This document shows positions 7,337 to 16,781 of a DNA stretch of 64,000 nt, one piece after another. Where the stretch lies: positions 248,001 to 312,000 of the forward strand of contig NZ_JAAFIX010000001.1 in the NCBI RefSeq assembly GCF_013297935.1, in the 5' to 3' direction. This DNA is from Rhodoferax sp. GTDB lineage: Bacteria; Pseudomonadota; Gammaproteobacteria; Burkholderiales; Burkholderiaceae_C. Each line of letters opens with the position of its first letter. The first letter of the stretch is position 1. The notes under the pieces were generated by a model that was given only the letters and a program-made list of their open reading frames with translations, had not been told where the DNA came from and made no database searches. Both the position numbers and the translations under genes were made by a program.

Positions 7337-9772
7337 TCAATGCTTGACGGGTGAAGAGACAACATCCTTTGGCACTTCAGACACAGCCGGAGTTGCAGGC
7401 TCTTCATCAGGCAGCGCCACAGGCTGCGACTCCAATGCAAGCTCAAGTACCTTGTCAATCCAACGCACTGGCACGATCTCGAGTCCATTCTTCACGTTTT
7501 CAGGAATATCCTGCAGGTCCTTTGCATTTTGCTCGGGGATCAACACCGTCTTGATCCCACCACGCAATGCCGCCAAGAGTTTTTCCTTAAGTCCGCCGAT
7601 CTCGGTCACCTCCCCTCGGAGCGTGATTTCTCCGGTCATGGCAACGTCGCCCCGCACAGGTATTCCCGTCAAGGCAGAAACAAAGGCTGTTGCCATGGCC
7701 GCACCTGCACTAGGTCCGTCTTTAGGAGTCGCCCCATCAGGAACGTGGATGTGGATATCTTTTTTCTCAAAGATCTCATCCTTGATACCCAGGCGACGTG
7801 CGCGACTGCGTACCACCGTACGGGCAGCTTCAACCGACTCCTTCATCACGTCACCAAGTGAACCGGTACGGGTAATGACACCCTTACCTGGTGTCAATGC
7901 GGCTTCAATAGTGAGCAAATCTCCACCCACCTCGGTCCAGGCCAACCCTACAACTTGTCCCACTTGGTTTTGCTGCTCTGCGCGGCCGTAGGTATAGCGC
8001 CTCACACCCAAGAAGTCGTTCAGGTTGTCTGCTGTCACCACAACCTGGGCTTGCATTTTCTTCAGCAAGAGCCCTTTCACGACCTTCCGGCATATCTTGG
8101 ACAGCTCACGCTCCAAGGAACGCACGCCCGCCTCCCGGGTGTAATAGCGGACGATGTCTCTTACCGCATCTTCCGTCACCGATAGCTCAGAATCCTTTAC
8201 ACCATTGTTCTTCATCTGCTTTGGCAGCAAATAAGTGATTGCAATGTTCGTCTTCTCGTCCTCTGTATAACCGGAAAGGCGAATTACCTCCATACGGTCC
8301 AACAAAGCCGGAGGAATATTCATTGAATTCGATGTCGCAACAAACATGACATCGCTCAAGTCGTAGTCCACTTCTACGTAGTGGTCACCAAACTTGCTGT
8401 TTTGCTCGGGATCTAAGACCTCCAGCAATGCGCTGCTCGGGTCGCCGCGGAAGTCTGTGCCCAACTTATCGATTTCGTCCAGCAAAAATAGCGGGTTGCG
8501 GGTACCGACTTTCGACAAACTTTGCAGGACCTTACCCGGCATGGCTCCAATGTAGGTACGACGGTGACCCCTGATTTCCGCCTCATCCCGCATGCCCCCT
8601 AAGGCCATGCGAACGTATTTGCGTCCGGTGGCTTTTGCGATGCTTTGCCCCAATGACGTCTTACCCACACCCGGTGGCCCCACCAGGCACAGGATCGGAG
8701 CCTTTACCTTGTCCACCCTTTGTTGAACCGCAAGATATTCGAGGATTCGGTCTTTAACTTTATCGAGACCATAGTGGTCTTCATTCAACACATTTTCAGC
8801 ATTGAGTAAGTTGTGCTTGATCTTGGTCTTGGCTGCCCAAGGTAGACCCGTTAACACTTCTATGTAGTTGCGAACGACCGTAGCTTCGGCCGACATCGGA
8901 GACATCAGCTTGAGCTTTTTGAGCTCCGCCTCAGCCTTCTTCAAAGCTTCTTTCGGCATCTTGGCCGATTTGATCTTTTTCTCTATTTCTTCGATATCAG
9001 CGCCATCTTCACCCTCGCCAAGCTCTTTCTGAATGGCTTTAACCTGCTCATTCAAATAAAAGTCTCGCTGGTTTTTCTCCATCTGACGCTTCACACGGCC
9101 ACGGATCTTCTTGTCGACATTCAGGATGTCAACTTCGTGCTCAATTTGCTCAAACAGGCTCTCCAAACGGTCCTTGACCTCAGGAAGGCTCAAGATGGCT
9201 TGTTTGCTGTCGAGCTTCAGGGGAAGGTGGGCGGCAATGGTGTCGGCAAGACGGCCCGGATCATCAATACTGGAGATGGATGTCAAAATTTCCGGCGGAA
9301 TTTTTTTGTTCAATTTGACGTACTGATCAAACTGCTGCATCACAGCACGGCGCAACGCTTCCACCTCACTGCCCGCCTTGCGCCCGGCGTCGCCTGCAGC
9401 CGAAAGCACCTCAATCGGGGTGATATTCGCCGTAAAGTGAGACTCGCCTTCGGCAATACTGTTTACCTTGGCACGCTGATGACCTTCAACCAGAACCTTC
9501 ACGGTCCCGTCGGGAAGCTTCAACATTTGAAGAATGGTGGACACGCAGCCCACATCAAACATATCGGTCACCAAGGGATCGTCTTTGGCGGCTGCTTTCT
9601 GTGCCACCAGCATGATGCGGCGTTCAGCCTCCATCGCGGCTTCCAGAGCCTTGATGCTCTTGGGGCGGCCGACAAACAATGGAATCACCATGTGCGGAAA
9701 CACAACGACATCCCGCAGAGGCAACAAAGGAAGATCTAAGGGGGAGGCAGGCAAGGGAATATGGCCAGACAT
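7337..9772 (-). CDS. lon: ATP-dependent protease Lon
   Basis: An 811-residue LonA protease, the usual length. The N-terminal LON substrate-binding domain begins at PLPLLPLRDVVVFPHMVIPL (starting within the first 20 residues). The AAA+ module carries Walker A GPPGVGKTSLGQ and Walker B LFLLDEIDK. The C-terminal protease domain has the Ser-Lys dyad at Ser688 (KDGPSAGAAM) and Lys731 (GGLKEKLL). Lon degrades misfolded and regulatory proteins in the cytoplasm. It is the last gene of the tig-clpP-clpX-lon block and has its own heat-shock-like promoter upstream. Confidence 0.97.
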   Translation of the reverse strand: MSGHIPLPASPLDLPLLPLRDVVVFPHMVIPLFVGRPKSIKALEAAMEAERRIMLVAQKAAAKDDPLVTDMFDVGCVSTILQMLKLPDGTVKVLVEGHQRAKVNSIAEGESHFTANITPIEVLSAAGDAGRKAGSEVEALRRAVMQQFDQYVKLNKKIPPEILTSISSIDDPGRLADTIAAHLPLKLDSKQAILSLPEVKDRLESLFEQIEHEVDILNVDKKIRGRVKRQMEKNQRDFYLNEQVKAIQKELGEGEDGADIEEIEKKIKSAKMPKEALKKAEAELKKLKLMSPMSAEATVVRNYIEVLTGLPWAAKTKIKHNLLNAENVLNEDHYGLDKVKDRILEYLAVQQRVDKVKAPILCLVGPPGVGKTSLGQSIAKATGRKYVRMALGGMRDEAEIRGHRRTYIGAMPGKVLQSLSKVGTRNPLFLLDEIDKLGTDFRGDPSSALLEVLDPEQNSKFGDHYVEVDYDLSDVMFVATSNSMNIPPALLDRMEVIRLSGYTEDEKTNIAITYLLPKQMKNNGVKDSELSVTEDAVRDIVRYYTREAGVRSLERELSKICRKVVKGLLLKKMQAQVVVTADNLNDFLGVRRYTYGRAEQQNQVGQVVGLAWTEVGGDLLTIEAALTPGKGVITRTGSLGDVMKESVEAARTVVRSRARRLGIKDEIFEKKDIHIHVPDGATPKDGPSAGAAMATAFVSALTGIPVRGDVAMTGEITLRGEVTEIGGLKEKLLAALRGGIKTVLIPEQNAKDLQDIPENVKNGLEIVPVRWIDKVLELALESQPVALPDEEPATPAVSEVPKDVVSSPVKH

Positions 9773-9797
9773 AGGAAAACCTTTACGTTACCTGTTG

Positions 9798-9826
9798 AAT
9801 ATGGACCGGGTTGCCCGGATTACAAG
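9798..9826 (-). promoter_or_regulatory. Putative sigma-32 (heat-shock) promoter of lon
   Basis: On the minus strand CTTGTAA (9820-9826) and TCCATATT (9798-9805) are separated by 14 bp. This resembles the sigma-32 pattern CTTGAAA, 12-14 bp, CCCCATnT, and lies 26 bp upstream of the lon start. Lon is a classical heat-shock gene, which fits. The match is imperfect and is an inference. Confidence 0.4.
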
Positions 9827-9871
9827 TACGAGCCCATTATGAAAAAACAAAGCTCACAGTAAGCTGACTTG

Positions 9872-9913
9872 AATGCCCCCAAACACCGTGCTTATCGGGT
9901 GAATGGGGGTATT
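9872..9913 (-). terminator. Hairpin directly after clpX
   Basis: AATGCCCCC pairs with GGGGGTATT (one G-T pair) starting 7 bp after the clpX stop codon. No T run follows on the minus strand, so it may be an mRNA-stabilising or weak terminator structure between clpX and lon. Confidence 0.35.
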
Positions 9914-9919
9914 GAGGTT

Positions 9920-11185
9920 TTAGGCCTTCTTGGCAGACTCGCGATAAACCATCAAGGGGGGCTTGTTTTCTTCAATGGTGGACTCATCCACCACGACACG
10001 CTCCACGTTGCCGGCGTTGGGCAGCTCGTACATCGTGTCAATCAAAGACTGCTCAAGAATGGAACGCAGACCACGGGCACCGGTTTTGCGGACCAAGGCC
10101 CGCTTGGCGATAGCCTTCAGGGCAGCAGGCCTGATTTCAAGCTCAGCTCCCTCCATAGCCAGCAGCTTGGCATATTGCTTCACCAGCGCGTTCTTTGGCT
10201 CAGTCAAAATCTGAACCAAAGCGTCTTCCGTCAGCTCGGCGAGGGTAGCGACCACCGGCATACGACCCACCAGCTCGGGAATAAGTCCGAATTTAATCAA
10301 ATCTTCAGGCTCAACTTCCTTGAACACTTCCGTCAAAGACCGCTGCTGTTTGCTCTTCACGGCAGCGCCAAAACCGATGCCCGAAGACTCGGTCCTGTTA
10401 CCGATTACCTTCTCCAAGCCTGCGAACGCTCCGCCGCAAATAAACAGAATGTTGGTGGTATCGATTTGCACGAAATCCTGGTTCGGATGCTTGCGTCCGC
10501 CTTGGGGGGGAACGCTCGCCATCGTGCCTTCTATGAGCTTGAGCAAGGCCTGCTGAACGCCCTCGCCGGACACATCACGAGTGATGGATGGGTTGTCAGA
10601 CTTACGAGAAATTTTGTCAATTTCATCGATGTAGACAATTCCGCGCTGTGCACGGTCTACGTCGTAGTTGCAGCTCTGCAGCAGCTTCAACACGATGTTT
10701 TCGACGTCTTCGCCGACATAACCCGCTTCAGTCAATGTAGTGGCGTCGGCCATCACAAAAGGCACGTCCAACATTCGAGCCAGTGTCTGGGCTAGAAGCG
10801 TCTTGCCGGAGCCTGTCGGCCCGATCAACAAAATGTTGCTCTTGGCGAGCTCCACATCGTCTTTCTTGGCTTTTTCTTTGTGCTTGAGGCGCTTGTAATG
10901 GTTGTAAACCGCCACAGCCAACGTACGCTTGGCCGGCTCTTGGCCGATCACATAGTTGTCGAGATTGGCCTTGATGTCTGCCGGAGTCGGCAGGTCCGAT
11001 TTGGACTCTTTATTTTCAGTCGTTGCAGGCAACTCATCGCGGATGATTTCGTTGCACAAATCAATGCACTCGTCACACACAAAAACGGACGGTCCAGCAA
11101 TGAGCTTCTTCACCTCGTGCTGACTCTTTCCACAAAAAGAGCAATACAGGGTTTTTTCGCTGGTTGAGCCTTTTTTCTCGGCCAT
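9920..11185 (-). CDS. clpX: ClpX, ATPase subunit of the ClpXP protease
   Basis: A 421-residue AAA+ unfoldase. The N-terminal zinc-binding domain has Cys15, Cys18, Cys37 and Cys40 (CSFC and CDEC). Walker A is [12 protein letters not shown] and Walker B is IVYIDEIDK. The C-terminal small domain contains the sensor-2 segment [11 protein letters not shown]. ClpX recognises tagged substrates and threads them into ClpP. It lies 102 bp downstream of clpP on the same strand, separated by a hairpin. Confidence 0.97.
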   Translation of the reverse strand: MAEKKGSTSEKTLYCSFCGKSQHEVKKLIAGPSVFVCDECIDLCNEIIRDELPATTENKESKSDLPTPADIKANLDNYVIGQEPAKRTLAVAVYNHYKRLKHKEKAKKDDVELAKSNILLIGPTGSGKTLLAQTLARMLDVPFVMADATTLTEAGYVGEDVENIVLKLLQSCNYDVDRAQRGIVYIDEIDKISRKSDNPSITRDVSGEGVQQALLKLIEGTMASVPPQGGRKHPNQDFVQIDTTNILFICGGAFAGLEKVIGNRTESSGIGFGAAVKSKQQRSLTEVFKEVEPEDLIKFGLIPELVGRMPVVATLAELTEDALVQILTEPKNALVKQYAKLLAMEGAELEIRPAALKAIAKRALVRKTGARGLRSILEQSLIDTMYELPNAGNVERVVVDESTIEENKPPLMVYRESAKKA

Positions 11186-11231
11186 GGATGAGTGCCTTTT
11201 TTCGCTAAGTTAAGCAATGATAACCAAATGA

Positions 11232-11264
11232 AAACGGTGCATCTCCGCAGGAGAGGCACCGTTT
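11232..11264 (-). terminator. Hairpin between clpP and clpX
   Basis: A 15-bp stem with one mismatch (11232-11246 with 11250-11264) and a 3-nt loop. On the minus strand it is followed by TCATTTGG. It is likely a partial terminator that sets clpX expression below clpP. Confidence 0.55.
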
Positions 11265-11287
11265 CGGAGGGGCCCGGGCCCGTCAAC

Positions 11288-11917
11288 TCAAGGGCGCTTG
11301 GCGATCACTTGATCCACCAGGCCATACTCTTTCGCTTCATCAGCAGAAAGGTAGTAATCGCGCTCGGTATCCCGCTCGATCTTTTCCAGGGGCTGACCGG
11401 TGCGTTCCGCCAGAATCTTATTCAGCTGCTCACGGGTCTTCAAAATCTCGCGGGCATGAATTTCGATTTCTGTGGCCTGGCCTTGGGTTCCACCCAAAGG
11501 CTGGTGGATCATGACCTTGGAGTTAGGCAAAGAGAATCGCTTGCCTTTGGCACCCGCTGCCAACAAAAAGGCTCCCATGCTTGCGGCCATGCCGGTGCAC
11601 AGCGTCGAGACATCGGGCTTGATGAAGTTCATGGTGTCATAAATGGCCATGCCGGCACTTACGGAGCCGCCCGGGGAATTGATGTAGAACGAGATGTCCT
11701 TATCAGGGTTTTCGCTCTCCAAGAACAGCAACTGAGCCACCACCAAATTGGCGGTCTGGTCATTCACGGGCCCCACCAGAAAGATAACGCGCTCTTTCAA
11801 GAGCCGGGAGTAGATGTCGTACGAACGCTCACCACGACCCGATTGCTCGATGACCATGGGCACCATTCCCAAAGCCTGGGTTTCCATTGCGCCGGACATT
11901 CCGTATTTCACGTTCAT
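11288..11917 (-). CDS. clpP: ClpP, proteolytic subunit of ClpXP
   Basis: A 209-residue serine protease. The catalytic triad is Ser113 (GMAASMGAF), His138 (VMIHQPLGG) and Asp187 ([10 protein letters not shown]), with the same spacing as in the E. coli enzyme. It forms the double-heptamer chamber that degrades substrates delivered by ClpX. TTGGAGAG six bases before the ATG is a good ribosome-binding site. The first 10-15 residues are probably an autoprocessed propeptide. Confidence 0.97.
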   Translation of the reverse strand: MNVKYGMSGAMETQALGMVPMVIEQSGRGERSYDIYSRLLKERVIFLVGPVNDQTANLVVAQLLFLESENPDKDISFYINSPGGSVSAGMAIYDTMNFIKPDVSTLCTGMAASMGAFLLAAGAKGKRFSLPNSKVMIHQPLGGTQGQATEIEIHAREILKTREQLNKILAERTGQPLEKIERDTERDYYLSADEAKEYGLVDQVIAKRP

Positions 11918-11971
11918 AAACTCTCCAAGATGTAGGGTGTAACTTTACCGAAAAAGACAAGGCCAAAATGC

Positions 11972-12018
11972 AAATGGGGCTTAGACGCTGGACTGCAAGT
12001 CCCGCGCAAGCCCCATTT
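11972..12018 (-). terminator. Hairpin between tig and clpP
   Basis: AAATGGGGCTT pairs perfectly with AAGCCCCATTT (11972-11982 with 12008-12018) around a 25-nt loop that may fold further. On the minus strand it lies 34 bp after the tig stop codon and is followed by GCATTTTGG. Confidence 0.5.
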
Positions 12019-12052
12019 CACGAAGACGCAAAGAATGCGCCCGCTCGATGCT

Positions 12053-13363
12053 TTAGTTCTGACCCATCAGTTCGTCGAAGGACACAGCCTTGTCAGAGAC
12101 CTTGGCCTTGCCCAAGATGAATTCGGTCACGTTGTTTTCAATCACAACAGCCTCCACCTCGGCCATGCGACGGTTGTCGCCGTAGTACCAACGGATCACG
12201 TCAGCAGGCTTCTCGTAGCTGGCAGCCAGCTCTTCGACGTGGGCTTTGATTTGCTCCGGCTTGGCCGCGAGGTCGTTCGAACGAACCAACTCTGCAACCA
12301 CCAGGCCCAAGCGCACACGGCGCTCAGCTTGGGGACGGAAGATGTCGTCGGGGATAGGCGCTTTGTCAGCGTCCTTGATACCACGTTGCTTGAGGTCGGC
12401 GCGAGCGCTCTCCACCATGCGGTCCAACTCAGCTTGCACGCTGGACTTCGGCAGGTCAAGCTCAGCCTTGGCAACCAATGCGTCCATGGCAGCTTGCTTG
12501 TTACGAGCCAGCAAGCGGTGCTTCACTTCGCGCTCCAAGTTCTTGCGAATGTCTGCGCGCAAAGCCTCAACGGTGCCTTCGGCAATACCCAAGGACTTCG
12601 CCAAGTCTGCATTGACTTCGGGCAAGTTGGCGGCTTCGAGCTTCTTCAGAGTCACCATGAAATCAGCAGTCTTACCTGCCACGTCTTTGCCGTGGTAGTC
12701 AGCGGGGAACGCCAAGGGGAAAGTCTTGCTTTCGCCGAACTTCATGCCGCGGGTTGCGTCTTCGAATTCCTTGAGCATTTGGCCGTCACCCAGGATGAAC
12801 TGGAAATCAGAGGCCTTGCCACCGGCGAAAGTTTCGCCGTCAATCTTGCCTTCGAAATCCACAGTCACACGGTCAGTGTCCTGCGCGGCGGCGTCTTGGG
12901 CGCGCTGAGCAAAGGTCCGACGCTGCTTGCGCAGGATTTCGATGGTCTTGTCGATGGCTTCTTCTGTCACATCGGCGGTGAGTTTTTCAACTTCGGCGCC
13001 GGCCAGGTCTGCGATCTTAACTTCCGGGAAAACTTCGAAAATCGCATCAAAAGCCATTTGACCTTCGGGTGCTGTTTCGTTTTCGGAAATCTTTGGCTGG
13101 CCTGCAACGCGCAGCTTGGCTTCGTTGGCGGCAGTGGCAAAAGCCTCGCCCACCTTGTCGTTCATAACTTCGTAATGAACCGAGTAGCCATAACGCTGGG
13201 CAACCACATTCATGGGCACCTTACCGGGACGGAAACCGTCCATCTTGACGGTGCGCGCCAACTTGCGCAGACGGCTGTCAACTTCGGTCTGGATCACGCC
13301 CACGGGCAGTGTCAAAGTGATCTTGCGCTCCAGCTTTTCCAGAGTTTCTACAGTAACGGCCAT
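12053..13363 (-). CDS. tig: Trigger factor, ribosome-associated chaperone and prolyl isomerase
   Basis: A 436-residue protein of normal length. The N-terminal ribosome-binding domain contains the signature GFRPGKVPMNVVAQRYG near residue 45. The FKBP-type isomerase domain lies at about 160-245 (DRVTVDFEGKIDGETFAGG). The C-terminal helical chaperone domain completes it. Trigger factor shields nascent chains at the ribosome exit. It heads the tig-clpP-clpX-lon block, and tRNA-Leu(TAG) lies 66 bp upstream on the same strand. Confidence 0.97.
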   Translation of the reverse strand: MAVTVETLEKLERKITLTLPVGVIQTEVDSRLRKLARTVKMDGFRPGKVPMNVVAQRYGYSVHYEVMNDKVGEAFATAANEAKLRVAGQPKISENETAPEGQMAFDAIFEVFPEVKIADLAGAEVEKLTADVTEEAIDKTIEILRKQRRTFAQRAQDAAAQDTDRVTVDFEGKIDGETFAGGKASDFQFILGDGQMLKEFEDATRGMKFGESKTFPLAFPADYHGKDVAGKTADFMVTLKKLEAANLPEVNADLAKSLGIAEGTVEALRADIRKNLEREVKHRLLARNKQAAMDALVAKAELDLPKSSVQAELDRMVESARADLKQRGIKDADKAPIPDDIFRPQAERRVRLGLVVAELVRSNDLAAKPEQIKAHVEELAASYEKPADVIRWYYGDNRRMAEVEAVVIENNVTEFILGKAKVSDKAVSFDELMGQN

Positions 13364-13429
13364 CGTCTACTCCTAATGATTGAATGGCAGGACTTTCACC
13401 TGCGGCATCGCATCGATGCTTAGTAAGGT

Positions 13430-13516
13430 TGGTGCGCGGGGGGGGACTCGAACCCCCACAGTGTTGCCACCGTCAGGACCTAAACCTGGTGCGTCTACCA
13501 ATTTCGCCACCCGCGC
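13430..13516 (-). tRNA. tRNA-Leu (anticodon TAG)
   Basis: A class II tRNA of 87 nt including CCA. The acceptor stem is GCGCGGG with CCCGCGC, the T arm reads GGGGGTTCGAGTCCCCC, and the anticodon in TTTAGGT is TAG, which reads CTA and CTN codons. It lies just upstream of tig. Confidence 0.95.
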
Positions 13517-13627
13517 AAAAAACAAAACACGGGAGCCTGAAGCTTCGCAAGACTCGCTTGCATCAACCCAGACTTCCCGTTTGAAATCGGTCAGCCCGCT
13601 ATTTTAACCTGCAAGCGGGCCCCTCTT

Positions 13628-16600
13628 TTAAGTCAGCGCAGGATTCTCGCGTTTTACCCTGAACCAGGCCGCATACATGGCGGGCAAAGCCAGCAAGGTC
13701 AGCACCGTGGCAACGATCAGTCCGCCCATGATGGCGACCGCCATCGGGCCCCAGAAAACTGAGCGCGACAGGGGAATCATGGCCAGCACCGCGGCCGCAG
13801 CCGTCAGCACAATCGGCCGCAAGCGGCGCACTGCCGACTCCACAATGGCCTCCCAGGCTGGCACACCGGCAGCACGGTCCTGCTCAATCTGGTCAATCAG
13901 AATCACCGAATTGCGCTGAATCATGCCCATGAGCGCGATCACCCCGAGCAAAGCTACAAAGCCAAAGGGTCGTCCCAGCAGAATCAAGGCGCCCGCCACA
14001 CCGGCGATACCGAGTGGCCCGGTAATAAACACCAGCACCGACCGGCTGAAACTCTGCAGTTGCAGCATCAACAGCGTGAAGGTCAGGAACAACATGACCG
14101 GCACACCCGCCACGATAGACGCAGAGCCTTTGGAGCTCTCCTCCACCGCGCCTGCGACCTCAATGCGGTAGCCATTGATGCCCTTGGCCGCCCACTGCGC
14201 CTCCAGCTCTTTCATTTTGGGCTGGAGCTCGGCTGTTACGGTGGCACCCTGCAGGCCTTCCACGATGTCGCTTTGCACCGTAATGGCGTAATCACGGTTT
14301 TCGCGCCACATCACGCCCGGCTCCCAAGTGAACACCGGTTTCGCGATCTGGGTAATCGGGATCGACTTGCCGCTACTGGTTGGCAGGTAGGCATTGGCGA
14401 TATCGGTGATGGCGTTCCGCTCGTCGAGCGGCTGGCGCAGCACGATGTCGATCAGCTTGTCACCCTCACGGTACTGCCCCACGGTGGTTCCGGTAGAGAG
14501 CGTCTTGGCGGCTTGCGCAATGCTCTGGCTGCTGACCCCCAAGGCACGTGCCTTGTCTTGGTCCACTTCCAAGCGAAGCACTTTGACCGACTCATTCCAG
14601 TTGTCATTAACACCCCGGGTGTTGCTGCTCTGGCGCATGGCGGCCTTTACCTCGTCCGCGCGGTCGCGCAGCACCAGCGGGTCGGAGCCCACCACCCGGA
14701 ACTGCACCGGGTACGGCACCGGTGGCCCGTTAGGCAAGAGCTTCACCCGCCCCCGCACCTCAGGAAACTCCGCAGCTAACAGCGCCGGGAGCTTCACACG
14801 CAATGACTCGCGCACCTTCAAGTCCACCGGCATGATGATGAACTGCGACACGTTGGTCTGCGGGAACACCTGGTCCAGGGGCAAATAGAAGCGGGGCACG
14901 CCCGATCCGATCCAGGTGCTCACGGCAGACACCCCTGGCTCCTGCATCAAGCGGGCTTCTACCCGCTGGGTGACCGCCTGGTTGTTGGCAAACGAAGTGC
15001 CCTCTGGGAACCAGATATCGACCAAGACCTCCGGACGGCTGGAATCCGGAAAGAACTGCTGCTGCACTTTGCCCATGCCCACAATGCCCAGCGCAAACAC
15101 CAGAATGGTTCCGCCAATGGTAATCCAACGGTGCTGCACACACCAGTTCACCATGCGGCGGAAGGTGTTGTAGAACGGCGTATCAAAGTGTTCCTGGTGT
15201 GCGGACTCGCCCCCGTGGTGGTCGCGGCTCTTGAGGAGCAGGGTGCCCAAGTAAGGCACAAAGTACACCGATACAAACCAACTCAAAATCAGGGCCAGCA
15301 CCGTTACCGCAAAAATCGCATAGGTGTATTCACCCGTCACCGACTTGGCCATGCCGATAGGCAAAAAGCCGACTGCGGTAATCAAGGTCCCGGTCAGCAT
15401 GGGCATGGCGGTCACTTCGTAGGCGAAGGTAGCAGCGCGCACCTTGTCGTAGCCCTCTTCCATTTTGCGCACCATCATCTCTACCGCAATGATGGCGTCG
15501 TCCACCAGGAGGCCCAGCGCAATGATGAGCGAGCCCAGCGAGATCTTGTGCAGGCCGATGCCCCAGTAGTACATGCCCAGAAAGGTCACCGCCAGCACCA
15601 GTGGAATGGTGATGCCCACCACCAGCCCCGGGCGCACATCCAGCGTCCAGCGCTTCCAGAAAGGTTGCCCTGCTTTGGTGTGGAGACCCAGCGCAATAAA
15701 ACTGACTGCCAACACGATCACGACCGCCTCGATCAGCACCTTCACGAACTCGTTGACCGAGGTCGATACCGATTTGGGCTGGTCCTGCAACTGCACAAGT
15801 TTGATACCGGCGGGGAGCGTTTTCTCGACACCCACAAACGTCTTCTCCAGCGCGTGCCCCAGCGCAATGATGTCGCCGCCCTTGGCCATAGAGACCCCGA
15901 GTGCAATCACCTCCTTGCCCTGGTGGTGCACCTTGACCGAGGGCGGATCTACGTAGCCCTTGCCGATGGTGGCAATGTCTTTCAGGCGGAACTGGTTACC
16001 GCTGGCACCGCGAATCGGCATGTCGGCAAGCTGCTGCACGGCATTGAACTGGCCGCCCACCCGCACCTGCACCACGTCCAGTGGGGTTTGCACCGCGCCG
16101 GCAGACTCCACCGCGTTCTGCTGGCCCAACTGGGCCAACACCTGGTTGAAGTCCAGGCCCAGCTGGGCCAGGCGCTTTTGTGAAATTTCGATGTAGAGTT
16201 TTTCGTCTTGCGCGCCGAACAGCTCGACCTTGGCCACATCGGGCACCCGCAGTAGGCGCTGGCGCACATCGTCCGCCAGGGTTTTGAGCTCCGCGTAGCT
16301 GAAGCCCTCGCCTTCCAGCGCGTAGATCACGCCATACACATCGCCGAAGTCGTCATTGAAAAACGGGCCCACCACGCCTTGGGGCAAGGTGCCCCGCATG
16401 TCGCCGATCTTTTTGCGCACGCTGTACCAGACGTTAGGGACCTCGCTACCCTTGCTGGAGTCTTTGATCTGAAAAATGATCTGCGACTCACCCGGCTTGG
16501 AGTAGCTGCGGATTTTGTCGGCGTATTGCACCTCCTGCAGGGTGCGCTCCAGTTTGTCGGTGACCTGCTCGGCCACCTGCTGGGCGGTAGCGCCCGGCCA

Positions 16601-16774
16601 ATAGGTGCGCACCACCATGGCGCGGAAGGTGAAGGGCGGATCTTCATCCTGCCCGAGCTGGAAGTAAGCTGCAGCCCCCAAGAGCATGAGCACGATCATC
16701 AGATAACGGGTCAGCGCCGAATGCTCCAGCGCCCATTTGGAGAGGTTAAACCCCTTGCTTGGTTCTTGCATCAT
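13628..16774 (-). CDS. RND efflux pump inner-membrane transporter (AcrB-like)
   Basis: A 1048-residue HAE1/AcrB-type transporter with about twelve membrane segments and two large periplasmic loops. Typical features are the first segment after ALTRYLMIVLMLLGAAAY, the TM4 motif GLLVDDAIIAVEMMV with paired Asp residues for proton relay, and the C-terminal duplicate IALMGMIQRNSVILIDQI. The start is placed at 16774: the ATG is preceded by a GAGACGAG ribosome-binding site that overlaps the stop codon of the adaptor gene. A longer start at 16801 would overlap the adaptor. With the adaptor it forms a two-gene operon. The outer-membrane channel is not encoded nearby. The substrate is unknown. Confidence 0.92.
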   Translation of the reverse strand: MMQEPSKGFNLSKWALEHSALTRYLMIVLMLLGAAAYFQLGQDEDPPFTFRAMVVRTYWPGATAQQVAEQVTDKLERTLQEVQYADKIRSYSKPGESQIIFQIKDSSKGSEVPNVWYSVRKKIGDMRGTLPQGVVGPFFNDDFGDVYGVIYALEGEGFSYAELKTLADDVRQRLLRVPDVAKVELFGAQDEKLYIEISQKRLAQLGLDFNQVLAQLGQQNAVESAGAVQTPLDVVQVRVGGQFNAVQQLADMPIRGASGNQFRLKDIATIGKGYVDPPSVKVHHQGKEVIALGVSMAKGGDIIALGHALEKTFVGVEKTLPAGIKLVQLQDQPKSVSTSVNEFVKVLIEAVVIVLAVSFIALGLHTKAGQPFWKRWTLDVRPGLVVGITIPLVLAVTFLGMYYWGIGLHKISLGSLIIALGLLVDDAIIAVEMMVRKMEEGYDKVRAATFAYEVTAMPMLTGTLITAVGFLPIGMAKSVTGEYTYAIFAVTVLALILSWFVSVYFVPYLGTLLLKSRDHHGGESAHQEHFDTPFYNTFRRMVNWCVQHRWITIGGTILVFALGIVGMGKVQQQFFPDSSRPEVLVDIWFPEGTSFANNQAVTQRVEARLMQEPGVSAVSTWIGSGVPRFYLPLDQVFPQTNVSQFIIMPVDLKVRESLRVKLPALLAAEFPEVRGRVKLLPNGPPVPYPVQFRVVGSDPLVLRDRADEVKAAMRQSSNTRGVNDNWNESVKVLRLEVDQDKARALGVSSQSIAQAAKTLSTGTTVGQYREGDKLIDIVLRQPLDERNAITDIANAYLPTSSGKSIPITQIAKPVFTWEPGVMWRENRDYAITVQSDIVEGLQGATVTAELQPKMKELEAQWAAKGINGYRIEVAGAVEESSKGSASIVAGVPVMLFLTFTLLMLQLQSFSRSVLVFITGPLGIAGVAGALILLGRPFGFVALLGVIALMGMIQRNSVILIDQIEQDRAAGVPAWEAIVESAVRRLRPIVLTAAAAVLAMIPLSRSVFWGPMAVAIMGGLIVATVLTLLALPAMYAAWFRVKRENPALT

Positions 16775-16781
16775 GCTCGTC

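Noticed and set aside
9869..10795. Long open frame opposite clpX
   Set aside because: Antisense shadow of clpX, with no recognisable domain.
12035..13423. Long open frame on the plus strand opposite tig
   Set aside because: It is the antisense shadow of tig; the residue composition is typical of antisense frames in GC-rich genes and there is no ribosome-binding site.
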